Shown: positions 1 to 7,072, counted from the first letter of the stretch. The stretch is 12,283 nucleotides of DNA from Acidimicrobiaceae bacterium (GCA_003476595.1 DMTU01000266.1:24045-36327); one strand, 5' to 3'. The notes: generated by a model from the sequence alone, not told the origin. A program made the numbers and translations.

Positions 1-397
1 GCTGGACGACCTCGACGAAGGCGGCGTCGTCGTCCTGGATGACCTGGCGCGGGATCTCCAGGTCGGCGTAGTACTGGAACCAGATGGCCGCCCCGTAGAC
101 CTCGAAGGTGGCCTCGCCGAGCGGCTTGCCCTGCTCCAGGGTGAGGATCGGTGCGACGTCCTCGGCCGCCGCCATCAGCGCGTCGGCGCACTGGCGCAGC
201 AGCTCTCGCCGGCGGCCTTCGTCGCTCCGCCAGTCCCGGTAGGCCTTGGCTGCCGAGTCCATGGCTGCGTCGAGCTGCTGCGGCGTGCAGTCCGGGGCCG
301 TCGCCTCCGGAGCGCCGGTCGCCGGGTTGACGACGTCGAACGTCGCCTCCGTCGTCGCGGCCACTCCGTCGATGGTCATCGTGATCTCTTCGCTCAC
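1..397 (-). CDS. aldehyde dehydrogenase family protein, N-terminal part (runs off the left edge)
   Basis: This is the first 132 codons of a minus-strand gene whose 3' part lies outside the window. The translation starts MSEEITMTIDG and carries the typical N-terminal pattern of NAD(P)-dependent aldehyde dehydrogenases: VNPATGAP (residues 23-30), an A..A.R.W segment (50-57), an R...L......L helix, then LTLEQGKPLGEA (85-96) and a helix leading to FQYYAD (107-112). Known members oxidise aldehydes to acids with NAD(P). The catalytic Cys and Glu would lie beyond the edge, so activity cannot be judged. The GTG at 397 is chosen because AGGGGGA (402-408) sits 4 nt upstream; an in-frame ATG at 379 is the alternative. 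The gene has the same direction as the thiolase-like gene but lies 170 nt downstream of it, behind a possible terminator, so it probably has its own promoter. Its substrate is unknown. Confidence 0.85.
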   Translation of the reverse strand, partial: MSEEITMTIDGVAATTEATFDVVNPATGAPEATAPDCTPQQLDAAMDSAAKAYRDWRSDEGRRRELLRQCADALMAAAEDVAPILTLEQGKPLGEATFEVYGAAIWFQYYADLEIPRQVIQDDDAAFVEVVQ

Positions 398-420
398 GGG
401 GTCCCCCTGTCTGATCCCTG

Positions 421-435
421 CTCGCCATCTGCGAG
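421..435 (-). other. small hairpin in the 5' leader of the aldehyde dehydrogenase gene
   Basis: CTCGC (421-425) and GCGAG (431-435) form a 5-bp perfect stem with a 5-nt loop, 24 nt before the aldehyde dehydrogenase start. A second short palindrome, GCGATTGTCGC, lies a little further upstream. Such stems arise often by chance at this GC content. No role is claimed, and no convincing promoter hexamers were seen in 398-525. Confidence 0.2.
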
Positions 436-525
436 ACATGTGGTGGCGATTGTCGCACGCGGCGGACGGGTTGCGCCAGGTCGACCGACGGGCCTGTGAC
501 GAAGGTGGGCCGCACCGCCTGTTCC

Positions 526-558
526 GGGCCGGTACCGCCCTTCGGGCCTGGCCGGCCC
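526..558 (-). terminator. possible terminator hairpin after the thiolase-like gene
   Basis: GGGCCGG (526-532) pairs with CCGGCCC (552-558) as a perfect 7-bp outer stem. Inside it, GCCC (537-540) pairs with GGGC (544-547) around a TTC loop, with a 4 x 4 internal loop between the two stems. The structure begins 9 nt past the thiolase-like stop codon and would separate that transcript from the aldehyde dehydrogenase gene. No U-tract follows, so intrinsic termination is uncertain. Confidence 0.35.
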
Positions 559-567
559 GAGCGGCGT

Positions 568-2061
568 TCAACCCAGCTCGAAGCCCGGCGGCCCCTCGCC
601 GCCCGGCACGACCGTGACCGTCGTGCCCACGAGCTGACCGCCCGAGAGCTCAGCGGCCAGCGGCGGATCGTCTCGGCGGACGACGACCCGCTGGCGGTCG
701 GCGGTGGTGACGTAGGCGACCACGCTGGCCGGACCGGCGTCGCGGTCGTGGATGATCGTCCACCCGTCGACGGTGGCCGGTCCGGCGGTGCCCGGTTGGG
801 CCTGGGGCAGGGCGGTGGCGTCGATGGCGGCCTGCTCCGACGACAGGTCGGGCGTGGCGAAGCCGCGCTCGGGGGGCGTGGTGCTCCACAGGCCGAGCGA
901 GTGCTTGGTGACGTACCAGCCGAGCCCGGTGGTGAGCCCGACCGCGCCCGGGTCGTCGCGCAGCTGCTGAGCCATGGTCGCGATGCTGTGGGTGGTGTAG
1001 TTGTTCCCTGGTCCGCCGAAGTAGGCGTGGCCGCCCGTCACGGTGAACGGCCTCGGGTCGTCCAGGGCCAGGCCGAGCGCGGTGGCGGAGATCTCCACCG
1101 CCACCGGGAAGCAGGAGTAGAAGTCGAAGCGGGAGATGTCGTCGAGCCCGCAGCCGGCGGCGCCGAACAGCGCCCGCCCGGCCGTCTCGATGGCGGGGGA
1201 GCGGTGCAGCTCCGGGCGCTCCAGCGGGTAGAAGACGTCGTTCAGATCGGCCACCGCCAACGGGAACACCCACTGGTCCCGGGGGATGCCGGCGGCCTCG
1301 GCCGCGTCCACCGAGCACAGGAGGAATGCCGCCGCCTGGTCCACCTCGATGATGGCGTTCATCCGCTTGGTGTACGGCTCCGCGATCATCCGGTTGGCGG
1401 GCGTGGGATCGGCCAGCTCCTCCGCCGTGGCCGGCTCCGGGAACCACGCCAGGTCGGGGTGCGACGCCGCCACCTCCGTGGCCGGTGCCATGAACCGCCC
1501 GAGGAAGCGGCGCTGCTCGTCGAGGTCGCGCCCGGCATGGTGGGCCACGGCCGACTCGAGGATGGGGTAGAGGAACGGTGGCGGGGCCAGGCCGGCGTGC
1601 ATCTCCGCCGACGACGCACCCATGCGCGTGTCACCGATCTCGGTGTCCTCGCCGGTGGCGTCGGGAGCAGTCCGCGGCGCCACGCCCTGCTTGCGGGCTC
1701 GGCGCACCGATGCGCCGGCCTCGGCGCCGGCGACGAGGGCCACGTCGCAGCGGCCTTCCGCGATGTCGGTGCCGAGCCTGCCCACCAGCCACTGGGGCGT
1801 GTTGCCCCCGATGGTGGAGGACAGCAGGCGCCGTGGGGCCAACCCGAGCGCGGCCGCGAGGCGGTGCGCGGCGTGGTCGGTGCGCGGCGCGAGGACGCCG
1901 GGCATGGCGATGGTGTCCACTGGCAGGCCGGCGCCGCAGTCAGCGAGGGCCTGGCGGGTGGCCTCGGCGGCGAGCGTGATCGGGTCGACCAGGTCCTCGC
2001 TCCGGCTGGTGACCTGCCCGAGCCCCACGAGGACCGGGGTCCTGGGGTCGAGTACGGTCAC
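568..2061 (-). CDS. thiolase-like protein with extra C-terminal domain (TLP1 type; often annotated acetyl-CoA acetyltransferase)
   Basis: The product has 497 residues, longer than the roughly 390 of ordinary thiolases. The N-terminal half has a thiolase strand pattern: DPITLAAEATRQAL (26-39), and CDVALVAGAEA (105-115) matching the conserved D-V-x-x-A-G-G strand. Later motifs are DFYSCFPVAVE (313-323), GGHAYFGGPGNNY (343-355) and GLGWYVTKHS (379-388). Residues from about 415 form an added beta-rich domain like that of mycobacterial thiolase-like protein type 1. By eye, the position of the usual acylated Cys in the C-S-S-G motif falls on Gly86 in the stretch SSTIGGNTPQ, and the usual C-terminal CxG is replaced by GLGWYV. 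Condensing or thiolytic activity is therefore doubtful, although acyl-CoA binding is likely. The GTG start overlaps the hydratase stop as GTGA, so the two are co-translated. A role in fatty-acid or sterol side-chain breakdown is inferred from context. Confidence 0.85.
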   Translation of the reverse strand: MTVLDPRTPVLVGLGQVTSRSEDLVDPITLAAEATRQALADCGAGLPVDTIAMPGVLAPRTDHAAHRLAAALGLAPRRLLSSTIGGNTPQWLVGRLGTDIAEGRCDVALVAGAEAGASVRRARKQGVAPRTAPDATGEDTEIGDTRMGASSAEMHAGLAPPPFLYPILESAVAHHAGRDLDEQRRFLGRFMAPATEVAASHPDLAWFPEPATAEELADPTPANRMIAEPYTKRMNAIIEVDQAAAFLLCSVDAAEAAGIPRDQWVFPLAVADLNDVFYPLERPELHRSPAIETAGRALFGAAGCGLDDISRFDFYSCFPVAVEISATALGLALDDPRPFTVTGGHAYFGGPGNNYTTHSIATMAQQLRDDPGAVGLTTGLGWYVTKHSLGLWSTTPPERGFATPDLSSEQAAIDATALPQAQPGTAGPATVDGWTIIHDRDAGPASVVAYVTTADRQRVVVRRDDPPLAAELSGGQLVGTTVTVVPGGEGPPGFELG

Positions 2062-2897
2062 CGGGCGATCGCCCGGGCCTGGCTGAGCACGACGTTGCCC
2101 TTCTGGGTCGATGCTTCGACCACGGCGCCGTCGCCGTCCCGCCAGATCTTGGTGACGATGGTGTCCTCGGGCCACACCTGGTCGGCGAAGCGGCCCTCGA
2201 GCGTGCCGAAGGCGTCCACGTCGCCGCCGAACACGCCGGCGAGCACGGCCCGGCCCACGAAGCCGAAGGTGCACAGGCCGTGGTTGAACGGCGCGTCGAA
2301 GCCCGCCATCTGCGCGAACTCCGGGTCGATGTGGAGCGGGTTGCGGTCGCCGGACAGGCGGTAGATCGCCGCCTGCTCCCGGCGGGTCTCGTACTCGACC
2401 ACCACGTCGGGGTCCCGGTCGGGTGGCTCGTTCTTGCCGGTGGTCGACGGGCCTCGTTCGCCGCCGAACCCGCCGGCGCCGCGGACGAACAGTGTGGCGG
2501 CGGCGGTGAACAGGTCGCCGTCGCCGTCGCTCGCCGTGCCCTCGAACCCGAGCACGGCCGCTTTGCCCTTGTCCCACACCTCGGTGATCTGGCCCCGGAT
2601 CTCGACCTCTGCGCGCGGCGGAAGCGTCCGGTGGCAGGTGATCGACTGCTCGCCGTGCAGGATCATGGCCGGGTTGACCTCGACCTCGCCGAACACGCCA
2701 CCCATCGCCATCAGGCCAGGGATCACCCCGTAGCTGGGCAGGACGACCGGACCGCGGCCCTCGTAGAGGAAGTCGAGGTCCTCGGGCGGACGGGCACCGA
2801 CGCCGAGGGCGTAGAGCATGACGTCCTTCTCGTTCCATGACGCCTGGATCGGCGGGAGGGCGAGGCCGATGAGATCAGCGGAGATTGGTTGTGGCAT
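2058..2897 (-). CDS. MaoC-type (R)-specific 2-enoyl-CoA hydratase, double hot-dog form
   Basis: The protein has 279 residues. The second half holds the hydratase-2 signature YRLSGDRNPLHIDPEF (179-194), with Asp184, Asn186 and His189 at the expected catalytic positions, followed by FNHGLCTFGFVGRA (204-217), the usual substrate-channel helix. The first half (about 20-140) is a degenerate hot-dog domain lacking that motif. This layout matches two-domain enoyl-CoA hydratases of about 280-290 residues, such as mycobacterial Rv3538-like proteins, which hydrate 2-enoyl-CoA intermediates in fatty-acid or sterol side-chain oxidation. The ATG at 2897 is chosen because MPQPISADLIG fits the family N-terminus; the frame stays open to 3062 but the extra residues look non-coding. 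No strong ribosome binding site is visible. The gene is first in a unit with the thiolase-like gene (GTGA overlap) and divergent from the mce operon. Confidence 0.9.
   Translation of the reverse strand: MPQPISADLIGLALPPIQASWNEKDVMLYALGVGARPPEDLDFLYEGRGPVVLPSYGVIPGLMAMGGVFGEVEVNPAMILHGEQSITCHRTLPPRAEVEIRGQITEVWDKGKAAVLGFEGTASDGDGDLFTAAATLFVRGAGGFGGERGPSTTGKNEPPDRDPDVVVEYETRREQAAIYRLSGDRNPLHIDPEFAQMAGFDAPFNHGLCTFGFVGRAVLAGVFGGDVDAFGTLEGRFADQVWPEDTIVTKIWRDGDGAVVEASTQKGNVVLSQARAIAR
2061..2076. repeat. 16-bp perfect palindrome at the hydratase/thiolase-like junction
   Basis: CCGGGCGATCGCCCGG is a perfect palindrome ending on the first base of the thiolase-like GTG start. In the minus-strand mRNA it could fold as a 6-bp GC stem with a GAUC loop directly before the start codon. 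No clear Shine-Dalgarno sequence precedes this start, so the structure may tie thiolase-like translation to ribosomes leaving the hydratase gene. It also encodes the last hydratase residues (AIAR). Confidence 0.4.
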
Positions 2898-2950
2898 GCC
2901 CAGGAGTCTGCTGATCCAGCCCCTGACGTGCAAGACACCATTCGCATCGT

Positions 2951-3006
2951 GTATCACTGTTGGGACAGAGCGCCTGAACGGAGCGAAACATGCCAAACGG
3001 TGATAC
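2951..3006. promoter_or_regulatory. candidate operator: imperfect inverted repeat with 14-bp arms
   Basis: The left arm GTATCACTGTTGGG (2951-2964) and the right arm CCAAACGGTGATAC (2993-3006) are inverted copies. The right arm read on the minus strand is GTATCACCGTTTGG, matching the left arm at 12 of 14 positions, including an exact 7-bp outer core GTATCAC. The arms start 42 bp apart, about four helical turns, so two bound dimers could face the same side of the DNA. The left arm overlaps the weak minus-strand -10 candidate and the right arm ends just before the yrbEA ribosome binding site, which would suit a regulator of both transcripts. It does not resemble the KstR motif as I recall it. 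No regulator gene is visible in the window. Confidence 0.5.
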
Positions 3007-3014
3007 CGGGAGGT

Positions 3015-3020
3015 AGGGGA
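3015..3020 (+). promoter_or_regulatory. ribosome binding site deciding the yrbEA start
   Basis: AGGGGA lies 8 nt before the GTG at 3029, with a further GGGAGGT directly upstream (3008-3014). This supports the GTG over the in-frame ATG codons at 3071 and 3074, where the preceding G-run (CCGGGGGG) is too close for normal spacing. Confidence 0.55.
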
Positions 3021-3028
3021 TCCGCCCC

Positions 3029-3868
3029 GTGACGGCGAAAGGTCAAAGGCACGACGGCTCACCCGGGGGGATGATGGCTGCGATCGCGAGAGCAGTCAGT
3101 GGGAAGGCATCGTCCACCGTCGACGAACTGGGCCGGATCTTCGGCCTGATGTTCGCAGTGCTCGTCCGGATTCCACGACGCCCGTGGCGGCCTCGCGCCA
3201 TCGCCGAGCAGGTGTGGTTCGTCGCATCCGTCACCCTGTTCCCCGCTCTGCTGCTCACCTTGAGCTTCGGGCTCGTGATCGGCCTGCAGGTGTACAACAT
3301 CACCCGTCAGTTCGGCGCCGAGTCCGCCCAGGGGGCCGCCATGGTGCTCGCCATCGTCCGCGAGGCCGGGCCCCTCGGCACGACGTTCATGCTGGCCGCC
3401 GCTGCCGGCACGGCCATCACCGCCGACATCGGCAGCCGCACGGTGCGGGACGAGATCGCCGCGATGCAGGTCATGTCGGTCGACCCCATCCACCGCGTGG
3501 TGGTGCCCCGGGTCGTCGGCGCATCGATCGCCGCCGGCCTCATGACCGGGATCGTCATCATGGGCGGACTCGCCGGCGGCTTCCTTTACTCGGTGGTCCT
3601 CAAGGGATCCAATGCCGGGGCCTACCTCGACGGGTTCTCGACCCTGGCCCAGATGCCCGACCTGTACCTGGCACTGGCCAAGGGCATGGTGTTCGGGGTC
3701 GTCGCCGCGGTGATCGCCGCTTGGCGTGGCCTGTACGCGAAGGGCGGGGCCGGGGGGGTCGGCTACGCGGTCAACACCGGCGTGGTGATGACCATCCTCG
3801 CCCTGGTCGTGGTGAACCTGATCATGACGTTCGGATACCTCGCCATCGTCCCGGACGCCATCCAATGA
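3029..3868 (+). CDS. yrbEA: YrbEA, MlaE-family permease subunit of the Mce lipid importer
   Basis: The protein has 279 residues and is an integral membrane protein of the MlaE/YrbE family, the permease half of Mce-type ABC lipid transporters. Hydrophobic segments appear at about 62-90, 103-130, 162-190, 215-232 and 248-273. The conserved cytoplasmic loop is present as TADIGSRTVRDEIAAMQVMSVDP (131-153), the family's E-x-G-T-M-x-V-x-E-E-I-D-A-x-x-x-M region, where the coupling helix contacts the ATPase. Here the usual Glu before Gly is an Asp-Ile pair, a common variant in YrbEA. The first 30 or so residues are polar; an ATG at 3071 or 3074 would shorten them. It is the first gene of the operon, and its stop overlaps the yrbEB start as ATGA. 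Confidence 0.95.
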   Translation: MTAKGQRHDGSPGGMMAAIARAVSGKASSTVDELGRIFGLMFAVLVRIPRRPWRPRAIAEQVWFVASVTLFPALLLTLSFGLVIGLQVYNITRQFGAESAQGAAMVLAIVREAGPLGTTFMLAAAAGTAITADIGSRTVRDEIAAMQVMSVDPIHRVVVPRVVGASIAAGLMTGIVIMGGLAGGFLYSVVLKGSNAGAYLDGFSTLAQMPDLYLALAKGMVFGVVAAVIAAWRGLYAKGGAGGVGYAVNTGVVMTILALVVVNLIMTFGYLAIVPDAIQ

Positions 3869-4731
3869 CGGCCACCACCCCCGTCCCCTCCGCACCGGCC
3901 CGCCTCTGGAGCGCGACCAAGCAGGCCGTCGACCCGCTCGCCCAGCCGTGGCGCGTCACCCGGGACATCGCCGAGGTCAGCTGGAAGGCCGTGATCAACG
4001 TGCCGGCGGCGTTGGCGCACCGGGCCTACATCGTCAAGCTCATCTCCGACGTCGCCGTCGGCTCCGGAGCCTTCATCGTCGGTGCCGGTGCGGTGATCGT
4101 GGTCATCTTCATGACCGGCGTCATCGGCATCCAGGTCGGCCTGGAGGGCTACGAGGGCCTCGAGCTCATCGGCGCCGAGGACCTCATCGGCTTCCTCTCC
4201 GCGTTCGCCAACGTCCGCGAGATCACCCCGCTCGCCGCGGCCATCATCTTCGCCGCCCAGATCGGCGCCAACTACACCGCCGAGCTGGGCGCGATGCGCA
4301 TCTCCGAGGAGGTGGACGCCATCGAGTCGATGGGCATCAAGTCGCTGCGCTACCTCGTGTCGACCCGCCTCATCGCCTCCTTCGTGTCCGTCCTCCCGCT
4401 GTACGTCATCGGCCTCTACGTGCAGCTCCTCACCACGAAGCTCACCTCCACGCTCTTCTTCGGCGTGGCGCCGGGCGTGTACGACCAGTACTTCGACCTC
4501 TACCTGCCCCGGATCGACGTCGTCTACAGCGTCGTCAAGATCGTCGTCTTCATCGCCATCATCACGTTCGTCCACTGCGCCTACGGGTTCCGCGTCTCGG
4601 GCGGGCCCGAGGACGTCGGCTACGCCGTGGGCCGGGCCGTGCGCCTCTCCATCACCCTCGTCTTCCTGGTCAACTTCGCTCTCTCCCTGGTCTTCTGGGG
4701 CGCCGGCGACACCGTGAGGTTCTCGGGATGA
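3865..4731 (+). CDS. yrbEB: YrbEB, second MlaE-family permease subunit
   Basis: The protein has 288 residues and the same MlaE/YrbE fold as its upstream partner, with which it is expected to form the heterodimeric permease. Hydrophobic segments lie at about 63-91, 108-136, 163-190, 218-240 and 260-280. The signature loop is near-canonical: AELGAMRISEEVDAIESMG (139-157). A second conserved block, YGFRVSGGPEDVGYAVGRAVR (240-260), is also typical. The start shares ATGA with the yrbEA stop and has no Shine-Dalgarno-like purine run before it (CCGGACGCCATCCA), so translation probably depends on reinitiation by ribosomes finishing yrbEA. That would help keep the two subunits at equal dose. Its stop overlaps the mceA start as ATGA. 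Confidence 0.95.
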   Translation: MTATTPVPSAPARLWSATKQAVDPLAQPWRVTRDIAEVSWKAVINVPAALAHRAYIVKLISDVAVGSGAFIVGAGAVIVVIFMTGVIGIQVGLEGYEGLELIGAEDLIGFLSAFANVREITPLAAAIIFAAQIGANYTAELGAMRISEEVDAIESMGIKSLRYLVSTRLIASFVSVLPLYVIGLYVQLLTTKLTSTLFFGVAPGVYDQYFDLYLPRIDVVYSVVKIVVFIAIITFVHCAYGFRVSGGPEDVGYAVGRAVRLSITLVFLVNFALSLVFWGAGDTVRFSG

Positions 4732-5867
4732 ACGTCTCCGCCGCTCTCGCACGTCGCCTGGCGACCTCGGTCCTGGTCGCCGGCCTGCTGGCAGCCTGGC
4801 TGGGCCAACCCGGACCCGACCGCAAGGAGATCCTGGTCGAGTTCGCACGAGCCGGGCTCAACGTGCGTCCGGGCGACGAGGTGCGCGTCCGGGGCGTCCC
4901 GGTCGGGACCATCTCCTCCATCGACATCGACCGCGACGCGTACACCGCCCGGTACCGGCTCGCGGTCGATCCCGACGCACCCATCGCCGCCGACACCACG
5001 GCGTCGCTCGTGCCCAAGACCTTGTTCGGCGACAAGTACGTCGAGCTGCAGGCGACGCCGTCGGCCGGCGATCGGATCGAGGACGGGGCGCTCATCCCGC
5101 TCGACCGCACGTCGGCTCCGAGCGAGGTGCAGGAGGTGCTCGACCGCCTGCAGCCCGTCCTCGACGAGGTCGACCCGGTCACCTTCGCCAACCTCATCTC
5201 CTCCACCGCCGAGGGCCTCGACGGCGCCGGCGCCGACATCGCTGCCCTGGTCGACTCCCTGCCCGACGCGCTGTCCACCATCACGGCCAACGAGGCCGAC
5301 CTGGGTCGGATCTTCCGGGCAGTGCCCGGGGTCGCCGGCACGCTCGAGGATCGGGCCGACCAGCTGGTGCAGGTGGCCGAGTCGTTCGGGACGCTGGCCA
5401 CGACGATCGACGAGAACGAGGCCGAGCTCAGCCGGTTCGTGACGGACACAGCCGAGCTGTCCACCAGGGCGGCCGAGCTGCTCGACACCGAAGGGGTGCG
5501 CCTCGATCGCATCCTGTCCGACTCCCTGTCGGTCCTCGATCTCGTCAACGAGCGCCCCGGTGCCGTCGCCGTCCTGCTCAACGGCGCCCCCCGGTTCGTC
5601 AACGGCCTGGCCGCCGCAACCGGCACCGGAGCCTTCCGGGCGCCGATCGCCAACTTCGCCGTCCTCAACCCCGGCAGCCTCCTCGACGCCAAGGGCGAGC
5701 TGGGCGAGGCGCAGGGCGGTGCCGGCATCGGTCCCGACGTCACCATCGAAGGTTTCCCGCTCACCGACGGGATCGTCATCGGCCCGCAGGACGGTGAGGC
5801 CGGCCCGATGGGTGTCGTCAACGGGGTCGTCGGTCTGCTCAACAACCTGCTGGGGGGTGCCCGATGA
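4728..5867 (+). CDS. mceA: MceA, first MCE-domain protein of the lipid importer
   Basis: The protein has 379 residues. One N-terminal membrane anchor lies at about 9-26, followed by an MCE domain at about 35-110 with the core motifs PGDEVRVRGVPVGTI (48-62) and TLFGDKYVELQ (98-108). A linker ending in IPLDRTSAP leads to a long, mostly helical region (about 125-300) with repeated acidic and Leu-rich heptad-like stretches. A Gly-rich tail ends in LLNNLLGGAR. In known Mce systems these proteins stack outside the membrane into a channel for hydrophobic cargo. The name is by order in the operon. GAGGT (4716-4720) lies 7 nt before the ATG, which overlaps the yrbEB stop. There is no lipobox and no cysteine. 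Confidence 0.93.
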   Translation: MNVSAALARRLATSVLVAGLLAAWLGQPGPDRKEILVEFARAGLNVRPGDEVRVRGVPVGTISSIDIDRDAYTARYRLAVDPDAPIAADTTASLVPKTLFGDKYVELQATPSAGDRIEDGALIPLDRTSAPSEVQEVLDRLQPVLDEVDPVTFANLISSTAEGLDGAGADIAALVDSLPDALSTITANEADLGRIFRAVPGVAGTLEDRADQLVQVAESFGTLATTIDENEAELSRFVTDTAELSTRAAELLDTEGVRLDRILSDSLSVLDLVNERPGAVAVLLNGAPRFVNGLAAATGTGAFRAPIANFAVLNPGSLLDAKGELGEAQGGAGIGPDVTIEGFPLTDGIVIGPQDGEAGPMGVVNGVVGLLNNLLGGAR

Positions 5868-7072
5868 GCCTGTGGATCAAGCTCGTGACCCTGTCGGTCG
5901 TCGGGCTCGCCTGCCTGGGTCTGCTGGCCGTGCAGATCGGCCAGCTCGGCGGGGCTGCGGGTTCCTTCACCGACACCTACGAGGTCGTCGCCCGGTTCGA
6001 CGACGCCACGGGGGTGACCGTCGGCGATGAGATCCGTCTCGCCGGGGTCCGGATCGGCAAGGTCGGCGGGGTGTCGGTCGACCGGGGCGAAGCGGTCGTG
6101 GAGCTGCGGATCGACGAGCGCTACCCGGTGCCCTCTGGGAGTCGCTTCGAGCTCACGTGGAAGAACCTGCTCGGCCAGCGCTTCGTGCAGATCGTGCCGC
6201 CGCCCGACGCCCGACCGGGTGGCCCCGCCGTCGAGGACGGCGCCGAGCTCACCTCGGCCCGGACCCGCTCCGCTGCCGACCTCTCCATGTTGCTCAACAA
6301 CACCGAGCCGCTGGTCAGCCAGCTCGACGTGCCGCGGCTCAACCGGGTCATGGCGACGCTTGCGTCCGCCGTCACGGGTCGGGAGGCGGTGCTGGCCAAG
6401 GGCCTCGACGACGCCGAGGTCCTGCTCGGCGACCTGGCCACCCGCCGGGACGCCATCGACCGGAGCCTCGTCAACCTCGAGACCCTCATCACCGGCATCG
6501 CCGAGCGCGACCAGGAGGTCGAGCGCTTCCTCACCGCCTTCGCCACGACCGCCGAGACGCTCGCCGCCAGCTCCGGGGAGCTCGGCCTCGCCGTCGAGCA
6601 GGTCGACGTGCTCGTGGACGTGGCCGAGCAGGTGCTGTCGGCCAGCGCCAGCGACCTCGACGCCGTGATCGACCAGTCCATCGCCGTGCTGGACACGGTG
6701 GTGGCCAACGCCGATGCCCTCGAAGAGGGGATCCGCACCCTGCCGTGGGCGACGGCGGCCATCTCCCGGGTCACGGCCCACGGCAACTGGTTCCAGGTGT
6801 ACGCCCGTGGGGTCGGCATCGTGAACACGTTCCTCAACGAGCCGGTGATCGGCCCCGACCACAACGACGTCGGCGTCGACGACCTGACCACGCCGGACCC
6901 GCTTCTCGGCGAGCCCCGCATCCCGATCCCTCCGATCCCGGAGACCCCGCTGGGTCCGGTCACCCTCAACCCGTCGCCTGAGACCCGGGCGCGGGAGTAT
7001 GAGGAGAACTTCGGCACCCAGTCGGGGTCGGTGCTCGACCTGCTGACCAACCTGCTCGGGGGTGGCTCGTGA
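5864..7072 (+). CDS. mceB: MceB, second MCE-domain protein
   Basis: The protein has 402 residues, with a membrane anchor at about 5-27, an MCE domain at about 40-112 (VTVGDEIRLAGVRIGKV at 51-67, NLLGQRFVQI at 101-110), a helical region at about 130-310, and a conserved HGNWFQVYARGVGIVNTF block. The tail contains a Pro-rich stretch (IPIPPIPETPLGP) and ends in LLTNLLGGGS, closely similar to the end of MceA. The only cysteine is Cys17, inside the anchor; its context VGLAC is a poor lipobox. The ATG overlaps the mceA stop (ATGA), and GGGGGGT (5852-5858), which codes for the Gly pair of MceA's tail, lies 5 nt upstream as the likely ribosome binding site. Confidence 0.93.
   Translation: MSLWIKLVTLSVVGLACLGLLAVQIGQLGGAAGSFTDTYEVVARFDDATGVTVGDEIRLAGVRIGKVGGVSVDRGEAVVELRIDERYPVPSGSRFELTWKNLLGQRFVQIVPPPDARPGGPAVEDGAELTSARTRSAADLSMLLNNTEPLVSQLDVPRLNRVMATLASAVTGREAVLAKGLDDAEVLLGDLATRRDAIDRSLVNLETLITGIAERDQEVERFLTAFATTAETLAASSGELGLAVEQVDVLVDVAEQVLSASASDLDAVIDQSIAVLDTVVANADALEEGIRTLPWATAAISRVTAHGNWFQVYARGVGIVNTFLNEPVIGPDHNDVGVDDLTTPDPLLGEPRIPIPPIPETPLGPVTLNPSPETRAREYEENFGTQSGSVLDLLTNLLGGGS

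Larger units (their letters stand above)
2898..3028. promoter_or_regulatory. divergent promoter region between the hydratase and yrbEA
   Basis: This 131-bp spacer separates the divergent starts, so both transcripts must begin here or close by. It is visibly more AT-rich than the surrounding genes, especially 2930-3006. A weak minus-strand promoter can be drawn: TTCAGG (complement of 2973-2978), 17 nt, then GATACA (complement of 2950-2955). Each hexamer matches the sigma-70 consensus at only three of six positions. No convincing plus-strand hexamer pair was found. The region contains the inverted repeat listed separately and the yrbEA ribosome binding site. Confidence 0.6.

Noticed and set aside
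246..617. Plus-strand open frame of 123 codons
   Set aside because: Antisense to the aldehyde dehydrogenase N-terminus, which has clear family motifs, and rich in Ala/Ser/Arg.
496..2364. Long plus-strand open frame of 622 codons
   Set aside because: Antisense to the thiolase-like and hydratase genes. The translation is Arg/Gly/Val-rich with no recognisable domain, typical of shadow frames in GC-rich DNA.
2062..2838. N-terminal extension of the thiolase-like frame through the hydratase gene
   Set aside because: The extension is an Arg-rich shadow. The thiolase pattern begins only after the GTG at 2061, which overlaps the hydratase stop.
2898..3062. Upstream extension of the hydratase frame to an ATG at 3062
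   Set aside because: It would run through the divergent spacer and overlap yrbEA, and the residues look non-coding. MPQPISADLIG fits the family start.
3074..3090. GCGATCGC octamer recurring at 2065 and 3077 as a possible repeat family
   Set aside because: Only two copies were noticed, both inside coding sequence, which is expected by chance in GC-rich DNA.
3184..3864. Upstream extension of the yrbEB frame through yrbEA
   Set aside because: The translation before residue 228 is Arg/His-rich and shadows yrbEA. The family N-terminus starts at the ATG at 3865.
5864..5945. Possible lipobox in MceB (VGLAC, Cys17)
   Set aside because: The cysteine lies in the middle of the membrane helix and the residue at -3 is Gly rather than Leu, so lipidation is unlikely.
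4670..6862. Minus-strand open frame of 730 codons opposite mceA and mceB
   Set aside because: Its composition reflects the codon bias of the opposite strand, it has no motif, and the overlapped genes are clear mce family members.
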